A stretch of 64,000 bases of DNA, taken from assembly GCA_014529385.2 (NCBI GenBank), contig CM043968.1:24430513-24494512 (forward strand), written 5' to 3'. The notes under the pieces are model-generated. The model was not told the DNA's origin and ran no database searches. It saw only the letters and a program-made list of their open reading frames with translations. Source of the DNA: Adiantum capillus-veneris (taxonomy: Eukaryota; Streptophyta; Polypodiopsida; Polypodiales; Pteridaceae). Each line of letters opens with the position of its first letter. Positions within the stretch are counted from its first letter, which is position 1. A program made the position numbers and the translations under genes. Below, piece by piece: positions 43,756 to 56,190 of the stretch.

Positions 43756-44953
43756 TTACTCTTTTTTAGGAGTCGACTTCCTTGAAACAGCTTTTATTGA
43801 TTCTTCAGGTATGTCAATGATGACATATTCTCGTTGTTGCTCTGCTTCCTTCATGTGCACTTTGGCATCATGCTCCATGACGTAGCTATCTATTTCACCT
43901 TTTCTACTTTCACACTCACAAACTTCGTTAGCTTCCTTCAACACCTTTATCGTAAACAAGGGAGTTGCATCATACCTATCCTCATCGCAAAACTTAGTAA
44001 GGGTCACCTCATTCACGCAGACATCAAGAGTCGCCAGTATTTGATCCCATCCAAAGGGTTCAAATAACTCCTCTAGAAATGACTCTGGTACATACGCCTC
44101 ATCTTCTATTGAACGCTCTAGGATGCAATCTTGGTTTCTAAGACTTCCACTCTCAGGAGCTCCGTACATCCAAATATGCGCTTTGCTTTCCAAATTAGTT
44201 GTGGAGCTTAAGTCTTCCCCTGGGGTTCGCACTACATCTCTATAACTATGATCTTTGACACTGATTTTTGTTGTGACCTCTTTGTGTCTCAAGTAGATAT
44301 AGTCATAGCCCCAGTCTTGTACCATTTTGAGCTGACGCATGAATGGTCTGCCCAATATGATGTCAAAGTTGCTGCTCTTGTCAAAATTCATTATGGCAAA
44401 AATGTGCTCATACTCTATACCACACGAGGACAATGATTTGTTCTAATATTCCAATTGGTTTCTCCGTGTATCCATCCGCTAATTGCAGTTTCATTCGAGT
44501 TTTTGTAAGAGCAGGCTTTCCCCATTTTTTCCATATCTCTTTGGTTGCAATGGCAATTCCTACCCCACTATCTAATATAGCAACCGTCTTTAATCCTTTG
44601 TACTCAAGTGGTAAGGTGGTGTTTCCTTCTTCTCCTTCACAGTAGTCACCCACCTTATTTACTGGTACTGGCTTTGTCTCTGGTTTCTTAGGCAAGGTGT
44701 CATCCATGTTTTCATATGAAAGTTGGTCATGTGAAGGGATTTTCAACCCCATCTTTTCTAGGCTTTTTCCCATTTGGCCCAATAGATGCGGTCTAATTTT
44801 TAGTAGCTCTGAGAGGTAAAGTGTGCATTGTATAGGAGAAGATATAAATTCGTGCAAGCTCTTGGTATCCATCATTTTTGGTGTGGCTTTCCACTGAGAA
44901 GGTACCATTTTAACCTCCGATTTTGTTTCAAGTTCTCCTATGAAAGATGGCAA
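43756..44953 (-). pseudogene. Element C first protease and linker
   Basis: The frame at 44953-44408 reads AILDSGVGIAIATKEIWKKW, a D-S-G active site almost identical to B. After a frameshift at about 44420 the second half (44433-43756) has ILGRPFMRQLKMVQDWGYDY, parallel to B. The acidic linker that follows matches B up to where RT should begin. Confidence 0.82.
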
Positions 44954-45029
44954 CGTCTTTAGGGAGTGTGGTTTACTCTCTTCAGATAGAGAGATCTTAT
45001 ATCCCCTGGGGAAAATTTGTGATCCATGT

Positions 45030-45728
45030 TTATCTCAGGAATAGGTGTTGACTGTAAGGTAGTACTACCATCTTTTTGGTTTCTGATTGATTCCCACAAG
45101 GATTGTGGCCACGGTTTTTGCACATTTGCAACCTCTCTTTTTCATACCCTGGATGAGGATACGTCAGCCATCTATCCTCCTGGGTTTGATTGGGTTTTAG
45201 CCTAGCTTCATAGGCTTTCAACATCGCATCCAAAGGTTCAAACACTTTGACGACCAAGACTAAACCTCCTGAGTTAGTCTTTGACTCTTTAGGTCCCTTT
45301 GTGTTCTTGTTCCTTTCTTGCTCTTGTCTAAGCTGCTCTCTTTTTTGATTCAATTCAGTTTCCAAAGCTGCTTTCTCCTTCAGCCTCTTCAATTTCATTT
45401 TGTCTCGTCTGCCTTTCCATGATCTTCTTCCGAAGTTTCTCACCGATTTGTTCTCAAATTTTGTTTGAATAGGCAATGTGGCTTTTTCAGTTGGTTTGTT
45501 TTTGGTAGCTTCTTGAGCTTGAGCTCGAGTCATCACGTTTAAAGGAATGGCGGGTTCTACCTCGGATCCGCTTGAAGAAGGCATCACGCCTACAACATTC
45601 ATTGTTGCTTTCCCTTTGTAGTCTGGATTTTTAACACAATGTTGGCATAGATGGTCTATACCACAACGTTCACACAGAATACAAATAATTCGATTTGTGG
45701 ACCCTTGTTTGGACAACTTCGTGCCCAA
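45030..45728 (-). pseudogene. Element C zinc-knuckle and coiled linker
   Basis: It begins with CERCGIDHLCQHC, the second knuckle of the group, then basic and heptad-like stretches (KLKRLKEKAALETELNQKRE) as in the B linker. It ends out of frame with the protease ORF. Confidence 0.75.
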
Positions 45729-47300
45729 TGATCACCTCCACACTCATAGGATGGACCTTCTTGTTTCATAGTTGGTGATCCAGTCAATGGTTGGTCTTGC
45801 CTTGTGAGGATGTTCTTTGGACCATACTCATGATTGGCTATGAACTTGAGTGTATTCGCATCCATGAAGTATTGGTTTCTCATGGGTTGTGGCACATACG
45901 TTGGTTGAGCGTAGTTGACTATCACTCTCCCATCGTTCAAAAGATGCGGTTGTTGCACTAGCACTTGTTGCGGCTTCTGTTGAGTGCTACACCATGGAGT
46001 GGGATGATCCCCTCCACAAGTACTACATCTCCTCAATTGAGATTGTTGTACAATCAGCTTTTGTTTGTAGCCTTGGTTTATTCTTCTAATCACCCCCTCG
46101 ACCACTTGATCAATGATTGGTTCCCAAGGAGTTTGAACATCTCTCTTTGTTGTTGATTCGCTCTTCGGAGATGAAGCACTACTAGTCACATTGTTTGTAT
46201 CTTCAGTCACCTCTCCGTAGGCCTTACTATTGTCAACTAGATAAAGAGCTTCTCTAGTGACTTGGTCAAACGTCATGCATCCTTTTAGATGTAGGTCCTT
46301 TTTGAGAGTTTCATTCCTCAAGCCCTCTATAAAGAGAACTGATAATCTCTCATCTTGCGGTAACTCTCTCATGGGACATCTATCAATGTATTGTTTGAAG
46401 CAAAGCAAAGCTTCCTTCACTCTTTCGTTCGCTTTTTGTTTGAAAGCGTAGATTTGGGACATGGTGTTATGTTTGATTCCCCTTTTTGAGAATTCCTCTA
46501 CAAACTCTTGTAAGAGTTGTGCTATGTTGGGAAAATCATCCCTATGCAATGGTTGGAACCAACTCAAAGCTGTTCCTTCCAATGTCAACCCAAATCCCTC
46601 ATATTGAGTATGAAAATCCGCAATTCGTTCAGCTCTCAACACTTGTTTGAAAAGTGAGACATGAGCATATGGATCCCCTGACCCATCATATTTTGTCTTG
46701 ACACGTTGAACCACTTGATATGGTCTTAATCGTTGTGGTTCAGTCACCAATTTAACCAATTCGTGGTCTCTTGGAAAGACATCTCTCGCCCTATCCTTGC
46801 GTCTTGGAGAGAATCTTGGTGGAATCCTCTCTAATGTGTACTCTGGCATCGTTTTTGGCTGAAAGTAAGTAGAGATTAGAGTACCCTTGTATGTATATCT
46901 CTCGAGGTCAATGGGATCAACAAGTTTGTACTCACGTCCATACTTATCTACTTATCTACCATCAAAACTTGCACTCCGTGGGCATCTGTATATGTGAATG
47001 CATAGAGGTTCTTATGGGTGGTCAACTCTCTAGCATAGGGCTCTACACACTTGTAGAAGATATATGGATCCCCGTTTGTGAATCTATATAGGCCTCATAA
47101 GTGTAATCTGTAAGCACTCTCATGGATTCATTGGCTTTGATGAATCTCACGTTCGGTTTGTCGTTTAAAGGATGCCCCTCCTCTATGTATTCTCTCAATC
47201 CCCCTGTTGAAGGCATTGCAGCGTTTCTTGCGTTTTTCGTGTCTCCGAGTGGAGTAGAGAACCCTGGTGGTGGATGAGATTTTTCATGGTCAAGACTCAC
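45656..47300 (-). pseudogene. Element C gag
   Basis: The frame 46849-45656 carries the gag core (KYDGSGDPYAHVSLF, TLEGTALSWFQPL, GIKHNTMSQIYAFKQ) and knuckles CSTCGGDHPTPWC and YECGGDHWARSC. The first cysteine of the second knuckle is lost. The N-terminal domain shared with B (FTYTDAHG, DKYGREY) is in broken frames at 47300-46850. Confidence 0.82.
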
Positions 47301-47714
47301 TTAAATTTTTCAAGATAGTACTTGACAAGCCCAACTTGGCTTAGTGCAATTTATCTCTTTTTGCCCCTGGTAAGGTCTCTCAAAAGTCAGGAATTTGTGA
47401 CTCTTTTGGTCTTTGAAAACTAGTTTTGGGTACCCTAAAATTTTGGATTTAGGAAACCTAGTAAAATTCAGCTCTAAAACCGCAAGCTTTCTTCCTAGCT
47501 ATACCTGACTCAATTTGGAGTTGTCTATCAAAAGTTAGAGCAATTTTGGTGACCTGCACTTGAGCACTCAAAACAGTCTCAGGACCAGAACACAGGAACT
47601 TTGGCTTGTATCTTGGCCTCCCAAAGGTATTTTTAGCTCAAACTTGAGATTTGGGATGTTCTCAAGTATGTGTACAAGATCACCAAGTCAGATACCCCCA
47701 CTATGCTGAGAGGT
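47301..47714 (-). other. Leader of element C before the palindromes
   Basis: AT-rich, no gene or site seen. It matches the place of the leader between array 1 and gag in B. Confidence 0.5.
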
Positions 47715-48844
47715 ACATGGATCACGATCCATGTTCCCTGTCAGATTTTTTTCTCCAAATTTTTAATGTGTGTAGACAAGGCATATGCAAGCTATATACC
47801 AATTTTCAGCAAATTTTGAGGTTGAGGTACATGGATCACGATCCATGTTCAACCACATCTGAACTTGATCTCTTGGCAGCTTATTGCACTCTATATCCAC
47901 AAGCTAAATCTCAAATCTTTTTGGATTTGGACTTGTTTTGACAAGCCAAATGGTCAATACAAGATCTGCATTGGGTTTTCAGTCTGTCACCTGTTTTGTT
48001 CCGTTTTGACCCAAATTTGCTCAATTTTTTCCAGACTTGGACTTGGGGATATGTTTTCTTGTGTAAGCACTACTGATCTGGAAAGTTTCAAGTCAAGCTG
48101 TCACTATGGGTACATGGATCACGATCCATTTTTGGAGCCCAAATTGACTTCTCTTGGTATCATTAGAATCAGCATGACTAGTAGGTCCTATGGTATCAAA
48201 ATTTTTGAAAATGGACCTCTGGATTGAAAGTTAGGTCAGTTCTGGCACTTGCACAGAGTACTTGGCAGTTCTGGACTTTTGGTTTGGTTTTTGGTATCCA
48301 AATTCACTTTTGAAAAGACCACTAGACTCCTGGTGATGTCCTCTAGCAATGGTGCAAGTTTGATATCAGTCTGTGACAAAGGAACATGGATCGCGATCCA
48401 TGTACCTATGTGTCAGATTGCACTGAAACTTGGCACACAGCTTGTCCTTGGTCTCCTGATTCCTGCTATATGGTTTTTGTATGATTTGGACTTGTTTATG
48501 TCAGGCAAAAGTCAATTCACAAGTCTGTTTTAGAGTTTTCACCTTGAACAATTTATGGAACTTTTGATGACTTTTTTGGACTTTTTTGAAAAAACTCCTT
48601 TGGAGACTTTTGTTCACAATAGTCTCTACAGGCTGGAAAAGTTCCTGTCCAAAAATTTCTCAGAGGTAAATGGATCGCGATCCATGTTCCACCACTTTTG
48701 GATCTGAAAGTTTGGTGTGCTAATAGCTTGTGATGTTTGTAGCTTGCTCCACAAAAAAATTTGGATTTGGATCAGTTTTGCCCAACCAAAACTGACTTCT
48801 ACAGTCTATTGTGGCAGTTTTGACAATGTTCTATTTTTGGCTCT
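47715..48844. repeat. Palindrome array of element C, first part
   Basis: Five copies of a palindrome with core ATGGATCGCGATCCAT start at 47715, 47829, 48112, 48384 and 48668. Spacings are 114, 283, 272 and 284. The first three have CACG in place of CGCG at the core, a pattern expected from methylated CpG decay. Intervals share GRATTTGGAYC-like words. Confidence 0.95.
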
Positions 48845-49073
48845 TGTTGGAATTAGGGTTGCAGAGAAACACACACACAACTTGGAGAAGACAAAGGAAG
48901 CTCAAGGAACACGATAGAGAGTGTATAACTTAGTGTACAATGGAAAGATCGATAGCCCTAGAGTGATGGGCATTTATACAATGCTCGGGGGAAAAAACCT
49001 CCTAAAGAGGGAAAAAATGCCCCGGGGGTCCTAGTGTGTTCACACACATCACTACCACATGTATATGGTAACA
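48845..49073 (-). repeat. 3' LTR of copia-2
   Basis: TGTTGGAATTAGG to GGTAACA, followed on the minus strand by a purine tract (plus AATCCCCCCTGG). It resembles the copia-1 LTR in plan. No second copy is in the window. Confidence 0.75.
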
Positions 49074-49148
49074 AATCCCCCCTGGAGTGATGCGGTGAAC
49101 GAGAGCTGGCACATGAGTAAAGGGAAGTGCCATGCCCTAAGGACATGA

Positions 49149-50644
49149 TCAGTCCACAAAGGGGAGTAAGCCCAAAGCTTTGCAGAAAGCTTCAAGCTTC
49201 TCATGAGACAATGCCTTTGTGAAAAGATCTGCAAGGTTGTCCTGGGTTGGCACATAAGCCAAGCTGATCTCTCCTGTTGAGAGCCTCTCCCTGACATAGT
49301 GGAAATGCACCTCAATGTGCTTTATGCGAGCATGAAAAACTGGGTTCCTTGCAAGTGCCAATGCGCTCTGACTGTCAGTGTAGATAGTGTTGGTAGTGTC
49401 CTGTCCAACACCCAAATCAGCCATAAGGCGTCTGAGCCATACACACTCAACCGTAGCTGTGAAGACCGTCCTGTACTCAGCCTCACAACTCGAAGTGGCC
49501 ACAGTAGGTTGCTTCTTGCTCAACCATGATATACATGAACTTCCAAGCATGAAACAAAAACCACTTGTGGACACTCGCGTGTCAAAACAACCAGCCCAAT
49601 CTGAGTCCGAAAAAGCATGTAAGTCTGGCGGCAATGATCCCCCCTTGGGATAAAACAAGCCAAGATGTAAAGTGCCACTAAGGTAGCGGAAAATCCTCTT
49701 GACAGCCTGCCAATGCTTAGACCCTGGGCTATGCAAAAACCTGCTGACCTGTGAGACTGCAAACTGAATATCCGGCCTTGTGTTGCATACATAAATGAGG
49801 CAGCCAACAGCAGTTTGGTAAAGAGTGACATCAGCAGGATCGCCAGCATCATGTAGACTCAACTTCAAACCTGTTTCCATGGGAGTGGCAATAGGTTTGC
49901 AATCCTCAAGTCCAAACTTACATAGCAATGTCTCTATGTAACTTTTCTGACACAAGGCAATACCACCATCATACTGCTTAAATTTCATACCCAAGTAATG
50001 ATGCAACAGCCCCAAATCTTTCATCTTGAAAGTAGCATTCAAATCAGCCTTAAATTCAGCAATATGTCTCTCATTTGGTCCAGTGATCAGCAAATCATCA
50101 ACATAAATAACCACAATGAGAAGTAGATCACCCTCACGCTTTACATACAATGTGCTTTTTGTTGGACTGTTACGAAAGCCTTGTTTGACCAAATGAGTGT
50201 CAGCTTTCTCATACCAAGCGCGAGGAGATTGCTTCAACCCATACAAAGGCTTGTTACATTTGCACACTTTGTCCTCTTGTCCTTTTATGACAAAACCGCA
50301 AGGCTGCGTTACATAAACTTCCTCAAATATGTCACCATTCAAGAAAGCAGTAACAATGTCTGATTTATGTACATCCCAACCAAAATGAGCTGCCAATGCA
50401 CATAGAAAATGCACAGTAGTCATACGACAAGTGGGAGCAAAAGTTTCTTCATAATCTATGCCTTTTGCTGTGCATAACCCTTTGCAATAAGTCGAGCCTT
50501 ATGGCGATTGATCTCACCATCCGGCTTGCATTTCAACTTGTAAACCCACTTCGTACCAATGGCCTTTTTGCCAGGAGGTAAATCACATAAAGTCCATGTG
50601 TCATTTTCTATAAGTGCATCATATTCTGATTGCATGGCAGCCAT
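49149..50644 (-). pseudogene. Copia-2 RT and RNase H
   Basis: Pieces 50644-50456 (GTKWVYKLKCKPDGEINRHK) and 50423-49149 are frame-shifted near 50440. RT keeps KSDIVTAFLNGDI and YVDDLLITG. RNase H has SDSDWAGCFDTRVSTSG and TSSCEAEYR. The C-terminal frame is 424 residues long and otherwise intact. Confidence 0.9.
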
Positions 50645-50659
50645 CCAATTTTCTGAATT

Positions 50660-52317
50660 CTATGCTTCATCAAAAGACAAAGGCTCCTCAACATCATGTA
50701 AGCTAGACACAGCCAAAGCATAACAATCTGATGCATAAGATGCATGGCGAGAGCCTGAACGAGTACGACTAGACAAAGGTGCATCCAATTTACTGTCACG
50801 CAAAGTGTGCACCAGCCATTTTGGCATACCTCTAGCCTGCTCATGTTCAGCCCTTTCCTCATCAAGTACATCATGTACATCTGCATCAGTTATAGGCTGA
50901 TCTAGAACATTTTCAGAAACCCCCATAGGTTGTACATTTGCCTCATTGGAACTTACATTCATATTTCCACCACTGAAAAGAGGCAACAAAGTGTCTTAAA
51001 TGTCCTGTGAGCTTACATTACTGTCTCTAGTACATGACAGCAAGGGCTGAACAGAATCTTCCATAAACACTACGTCCCGTGAAACCAGAATACGTTTTGT
51101 TTGTGGATGATCCAACCTGTAACCTTTGCTTTTAGCACTATAACCAACAAAAATACATTTGACAGCCTTATCATCCAATTTTCTGCGCTGCACTTGTGGC
51201 ACCAAAGCATATGCCAAACAGCCAAAAACACGCATGTGCTCAATAGAAGGCTTTCTATCATGCCATGCTTCATATGGAGTAATAGATTGCAAAGCTTTCG
51301 TAGGACACCTGTTAAGTACATAAGTGGCACACGTGATGGCCTCAAGCCAAAAAGAATGCGGCACAGCTTGACTTTTGACCATACATCGTGCCATTTCCAT
51401 AAGTGACATGTTTTTCTTCTCAGCAACACCATTTTGCTAAGGTGTATAAGGCACTGTACATTGGTGTTTTATCCCACGACTAGACAGAAATGCATTAAAT
51501 TCATGAGACATATACTCCCCCCCCCTCGATCGAAACAGAGGGTGCCCATAGTACATTTCGAGACAATTTTAGCCATAGCCAGAATTTGTTTGAAGCATGC
51601 CTGGAGATACCCATGCATGCCTGGAGTAATCATCAATGAAAGTCACGAAGTACAGGTAATTGCCCAAGGACGGAGTTTGCATGGGCCCACAAACATCACT
51701 ATGTACAAGTTGCAACCTGCATGTGGCCCGAACTGAACCATCCTTTGGAAACTTAGAACGTTGCATCTTACCCAAATACAGCCTTCACAAACATGTTTGA
51801 CAGGTCCTTCAAGAGGCGGCAAAGCAGCAACCATATCAGATTTCTGCAAACGTTGCAAACTGGCAAAATTCAGATGACCAAAACGTGCATGCCAAAGTTT
51901 TGCATCTGAAATAGCCCTTGAATCTGCAACAGCATATGCAAAATTTTGTCCACACTTGTCATACAAAGTGAGCTTATACAGCCCATGACACAAAAGGCCA
52001 GATGCAACAATTTCATCACCAAAACTGAGATCATCAACTGTATCTCTGTCATCCACAAATTTGACTACAAGTCTAAGTCTAGCAAGTGCGGATACAAACA
52101 AAAGATTCTTCTTGATCCCAGGTACATAAAGTGCATCAACAAGTGTGAAAGAACTGCCATTAGCAGCAGTAAGCACAATCTTTCCAATTCCCAGAACTGG
52201 ATAAGAGGCATTGTTGGCACAAGTGACAAAATTCCCATGAGGGACAGACTCGAGAGAGGTAAACAATTCACAATGTGAGGTAATGTGCTTTGTAGCACCA
52301 CTGTCGAAATACCACAT
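50660..52317 (-). pseudogene. Copia-2 protease, GAG-pre-integrase and integrase
   Basis: Protease WYFDSGATKHIT begins at 52317. Then come WHARFGHLNFASL and CEGC, the zinc module. The integrase continues in broken frames: HSDVCGPMQTPSLGNYL and FIDDYSRHAWVSP near 51700-51600, then 51409-50996 with SLMEMARCM and GCLAYALVPQ. The middle of the core around the second catalytic aspartate (RTDRGGEY in copia-1) is damaged near 51440-51560. Confidence 0.85.
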
Positions 52318-53410
52318 GTGAATCTACAGCAACTGACAAGCATGCATCATGGACAGCAGGATTGTAAGTGCACTCTGCGCTAAAAGCCCATTGTGCATCA
52401 ACATCAGCATTACAGTCTCCTTTCACAGAAGACTCAACAATGGCTGCATGTGTAGTGGAACCAGTATTTGCAGTGGAACCACCCTCTTTCTTCTTAGCCT
52501 CTTTGGCCGTCAACTTAGGACACGACTTGATCAAGTGATCATTAGCTTTACAATAATGGCAACGCATCTTCTTTTTGCCCTTATCACCAGAATTTCTAGA
52601 CGAATTGCTGCTAGCAGAAGCATTAGGAACAAAAAAAATTCCACTCACAACAGAACCATAAGAAGTGGTTGCATTACTGTTACCACCCTTTCTTTGAGAA
52701 GCAATAAAACCCTGTTCAACTGCACGCTGCCTAGTCTTGTTTTTTCTAGAAAGTGACTCTTGCAACAGCAATGTGCATAATGCATCAAACTTGACAACTT
52801 CAAGATTTCCTTGGGTCATAAGTCTCCAAGTACTAGCAAAAGTCTGGTAGGAATCTGGTAAGGCATCAAGGACAGTCTGCACAAGGGAACTATCTGAAAT
52901 GACTTCACCTGCAGAAATAAGTTGCTCATTTATATCCTTGACACTAGCAAGGAAAATGTCCATATCATCTTCCTCATGCATAATCTTCGACTCCAGCTCT
53001 TTACGTAGCAAAGCAATTTTAGCCTCATTGCGACTTGCATAAAGACCAGCCAAAATATCCCAAGCCTGTTTTGCAGATTTTGCTGAACGGATGTGAGGAA
53101 CAATGGTGCGCTTCACAGACAACGCAATTAATGCATTAGCCTGCACATCCTTAACATCCCAACGAGCTTGTTCTGCCGTAGGCAAAACAACTCTAACAGC
53201 AACAATCCTTGCAGCAAGACCTGCAACATCCTCAACATCGCCTACATTCTCAGAATCAGGACGTACATCAATGCCCTGCACAATGTTCCAGACGCCCTTT
53301 GACACAAGAACATGTTGCATCATATAAGCCCACATAGGGTAGTTGTCCCCATCCAACGTGTCCTCAGCAGCAAACATCTTGAACACATATGTCTTGTTGT
53401 TGTCAGCCAT
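52268..53410 (-). pseudogene. Copia-2 Gag
   Basis: ATG at 53410 (MADNNKTYVFK). The Gag core aligns in plan with copia-1, and a zinc knuckle reads CHYCKANDHLIKSC. 380 residues, then a frame break into the protease at about 52320. The same family as copia-1 but well diverged. Confidence 0.9.
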
Positions 53411-53456
53411 GGTAAATGCTGCACCTGATGTGAAAACTGCTCGAAAATAGGAGAAA

Positions 53457-54350
53457 TGGAAAAATGGAGCATATGGTTCTTTTGGGAAAGTTGTTCCAAA
53501 TGGTACCAGCTACCTACTGCTCAAATCTCAGCCAAAAAATTTTCAAAATGTTTTCATGAGGTACATGGATCGCGATCCATGTTTGACAACATTTTGACAT
53601 GAAACTTGCTCAGCTTGAAGTTCATGTTATGGTGATACTCTTCCCGAAATCTTTTTGAATTTGGACAAATATTTCCTAGTCAAAAGTGAGTTTTTCTGTT
53701 TGCCCTGCGGTTTTTGACTAGTTTCTGTATTTGGCTATTTTGACCAACTTTTTTCAATTTTTTGTTGTGGCCCCTTTTGGCAAAGTTGTTTCACTAGTTA
53801 TCAGGGATGTACTTGTCAAATATCAGCCCCAAATGCCAAAAAGGTACATGGATCGCGATCCATGTTTGACAACATTTTTTCATGAATTTTGTTCTGCAGG
53901 TTCTCTATGCCCTGTAGAAGCCAAATCTTACCCCTTTTTGAATTTGGATCCCAAAATCTCAAGATTTTCCCAATTTTGTGTTTAAATCCATGTATTGGCT
54001 GTTTTTTCCCTAACAACCAATTCTGATGTGATTTTTGAGTTTTTCTTTCAAGCAAACTTGATCGAAGTACTATCCACTGATGTTCAATGTCACCGATCAC
54101 TTTTCATAAAAAATGGTCTCTGGGGTACGTGGATCGCGATCCATGTTCCTCTACAGAATCTGGCCAAACTTCTCAGATTGCTTCTAGAGAGTCTGTTGAT
54201 AACCTTGATCCACAAATTTTTGAATTTGGATCACTTTTGAGGTCTCTACCATCAAGTTTTTAGAATTTCAGAGTTATGGTTTTTGCCAAAATATGGTTTT
54301 CACCCTTTTTTTCCTCAATCTTTTAGCTCAATTTTGATGGTGGTAGTTTC
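53457..54350. repeat. Palindrome array of element C, second part
   Basis: Three copies of the TCGCGA-core palindrome start at 53563, 53846 and 54127, spaced 283 and 281 bases. The last has one changed base in an arm (ACGTGG). GAATTTGGA-like words recur in each interval. No palindrome is found after 54150, and the C sequence ends near 54350. Confidence 0.95.
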
Positions 54351-54353
54351 TAC

Positions 54354-54605
54354 TTACCCTACTCCTAAGTACTGAAATGAAGTACTCAGTTCCTCAATCC
54401 GTGCATGTAATTTGGGCACGACAAGGAGTACAAAATTCTCCACTGCAACATGCTCCTCCGCTCCCTTGTCTTCCATAACTTGTTCATAAACTTTGTAAAA
54501 TTTAGAAATATCACGACCTTCAAAGCGCACCAATTTATCTATCACCGCTTGTCTAGCTTCACAAATTTGAGCTTCCATTTTCCTTTCCGAACTTTGAGTC
54601 ATCAT
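54354..54605 (-). pseudogene. Element E gag N-terminal remnant
   Basis: A short frame reading KLVRFEGRDISKFYKVYEQ, a pattern (basic, then F-x-G-x2-I) seen at the start of many gypsy gags. It starts shortly after the LTR and primer site and is truncated at the element C junction. An upstream piece in another frame begins at an ATG near 54725. Assignment to E is by position. Confidence 0.55.
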
Positions 54606-54719
54606 CTGTTGATGATGCAGATGTTAATGTATAAGTGCAGAAAATTGATGCATTAACTGTTGCATACCATTATCTTGGCCTGCCAACATAGTTGCCTCCG
54701 TCTACCTCGGTCTCATTTT

Positions 54720-54733
54720 GCATCGGTTCACCA
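54720..54733 (-). promoter_or_regulatory. Candidate primer-binding site of element E
   Basis: The minus strand reads TGGTGAACCGATGC, four bases after the LTR end GACA. I cannot name the tRNA. Confidence 0.45.
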
Positions 54734-54737
54734 AAAT

Positions 54738-55815
54738 TGTCGGAGTGTGCATCTCTCAAGGGTCAAGCGGGATAGCACTGGGCTTTTGGCTATAGATGGA
54801 GATGCAATCTAGGTGCAAACTAAGGGAAACTAGTGTGGTTAGGGCCACTTTAGTGTTAATAAGATGATATAGAGGCGTTTAGAGAGAATTGCAAGAGATT
54901 AACACAAATTGGAACATAGTTAGTTGGCTAAAATCCAACTTAGAACAGATATTAAAATTTAATTAAGCTAACAAACAAAAGACGCTTCCATTAAACAGAT
55001 ATCTAGAACCCTGGATACAAATCGGTTGCATACGCCAACGTCGGTATGCCTGCTGATTTGAAATCCCCTACTTAGATAACCCAAACCCGATAGAAACAAC
55101 CCTCATCTTGCCAGAAAAACTTCATCTTGCTTAGCCCTTCTCATGCTATCTTATCTTCAATATCCCTCTGCTTTGCGAGCTCAAGAGAGCTTCCAAAAAC
55201 TCCCTTCTTCTTTCACCTATTTGCTCCCCTTCGTTGCATCAAGCTCTTGAGAAAGAGAGAGAGCATTTTGATCTCCTTGTGCCCACTGAAAACCCTTGCT
55301 TCTTCCTCTTCGTCCCCCTCTCCCGAAGAACTCCCGCCCCTCTTCTTGCCTTGAGTAAAAGGAACGGCCTTCTCGTCCTCCTTCCTTGGCTCTCCAACCC
55401 CTGAATTCTCCATAAAAAACCTTACTTCCTCTTCCTTCTCGGCTCTCTTCAAGAGCTCCCCTTCCAAATTGTCTGAAAACTGCCAAAAACTGCCCTAAAC
55501 TATCAAAAATGGGGGCCCTCCTGGGCGTGTGCATGGACCCCTCCCTATTCTTGGCCGAGCCTTCTTCTTTTTTTTAGCACCCCACGGGAACCACCCCTTT
55601 TTATCTTGCTTGGGCCCCAAACTTTCCATGAACCACCACTTATCCAAGTGGGGCATCAGCGATGCCGTCGGTGCTCACGGACCTTGCTCTCAAAAGGGTT
55701 TTGCCCACATGGGCGCGGGAACCACACCCAATCGGCCTCTCACGTCACAATTCAATTGCCACCAGCTACTGCCAGCGTGCCACCAACCAGTCCCCCATCG
55801 GCACCATTCGCAAGT
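54738..55815 (-). repeat. 5' LTR of element E, interrupted by D
   Basis: It begins TGTCGG on the plus strand. From 55299 it matches the window start (1-505). No coding frame is conserved between the copies. Element D cuts it at 55815. A CTCTTGAGAAAGAGAG inverted repeat lies near 55245. Confidence 0.6.
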
Positions 55816-56190
55816 GTTAGTAGCAAGCTAACTCAGATACTATTTTTTGGAGCTCTCATTGTAAAAACATTTATTATTTTGATGAATCGGGAATATTGTA
55901 GCTTCTGTTTTCCGGATAAACCTTGTAATTGATCAGTCGGGGCTACAAGCTTCCAGATTGTATGAACCTGTCTTTACCTATCTTTAGTCAGAGCTCCCAG
56001 ATTATTAGTTTTGACCACCAAAAACCTTGGCTAAGGTATAAAAGCCAATTTTTGTAAGTTATTAAAAAGTTTTTTGGATAATGAAATACACAGCGTGAGC
56101 TAACGGCGCTCACTTCTCTCCTTCTCGCACTTCCTACTCCCTTCCCGGTTGTCACATTACAGTTGCATCTGTTGCGTTGCAACCGAAGGT
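55816..56190 (+). repeat. Probable 5' LTR of element D
   Basis: It starts TGTTAGTAGC where the E LTR match ends, with a TATA-like box TATAAAAG at 56037-56044. The right end is not resolved: CACATTACA (56150) or slightly later. No primer site of the B type follows, so this copy is damaged there. Confidence 0.6.

Larger units (their letters stand above)
48845..53456 (-). mobile_element. Copia-2: 5'-truncated Ty1/copia element inside the C leader
   Basis: Minus strand. The left end is a 229-bp LTR (48845-49073) with a purine tract. The right end has no LTR: the sequence returns to the C array about 46 bases past the gag ATG. The array spacing (177 bases left of it, 106 right, total 283) supports insertion between two palindromes. 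The ORFs have several frame breaks. Confidence 0.85.
40009..54350 (-). mobile_element. Element C: non-autonomous Ty3/gypsy element lacking RT and integrase
   Basis: Minus strand. In order from the right: palindrome leader (split by copia-2), gag, zinc-knuckle linker, protease, second retropepsin-like domain, W-x-P-K tail and 3' LTR (40009-40915). RT, RNase H and integrase are absent: the protease linker runs directly into the second protease region at 43756. The 5' LTR is not found; the element stops near 54350. The 3' boundary TGTTAGCGGG with a purine tract is clear. Confidence 0.8.
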
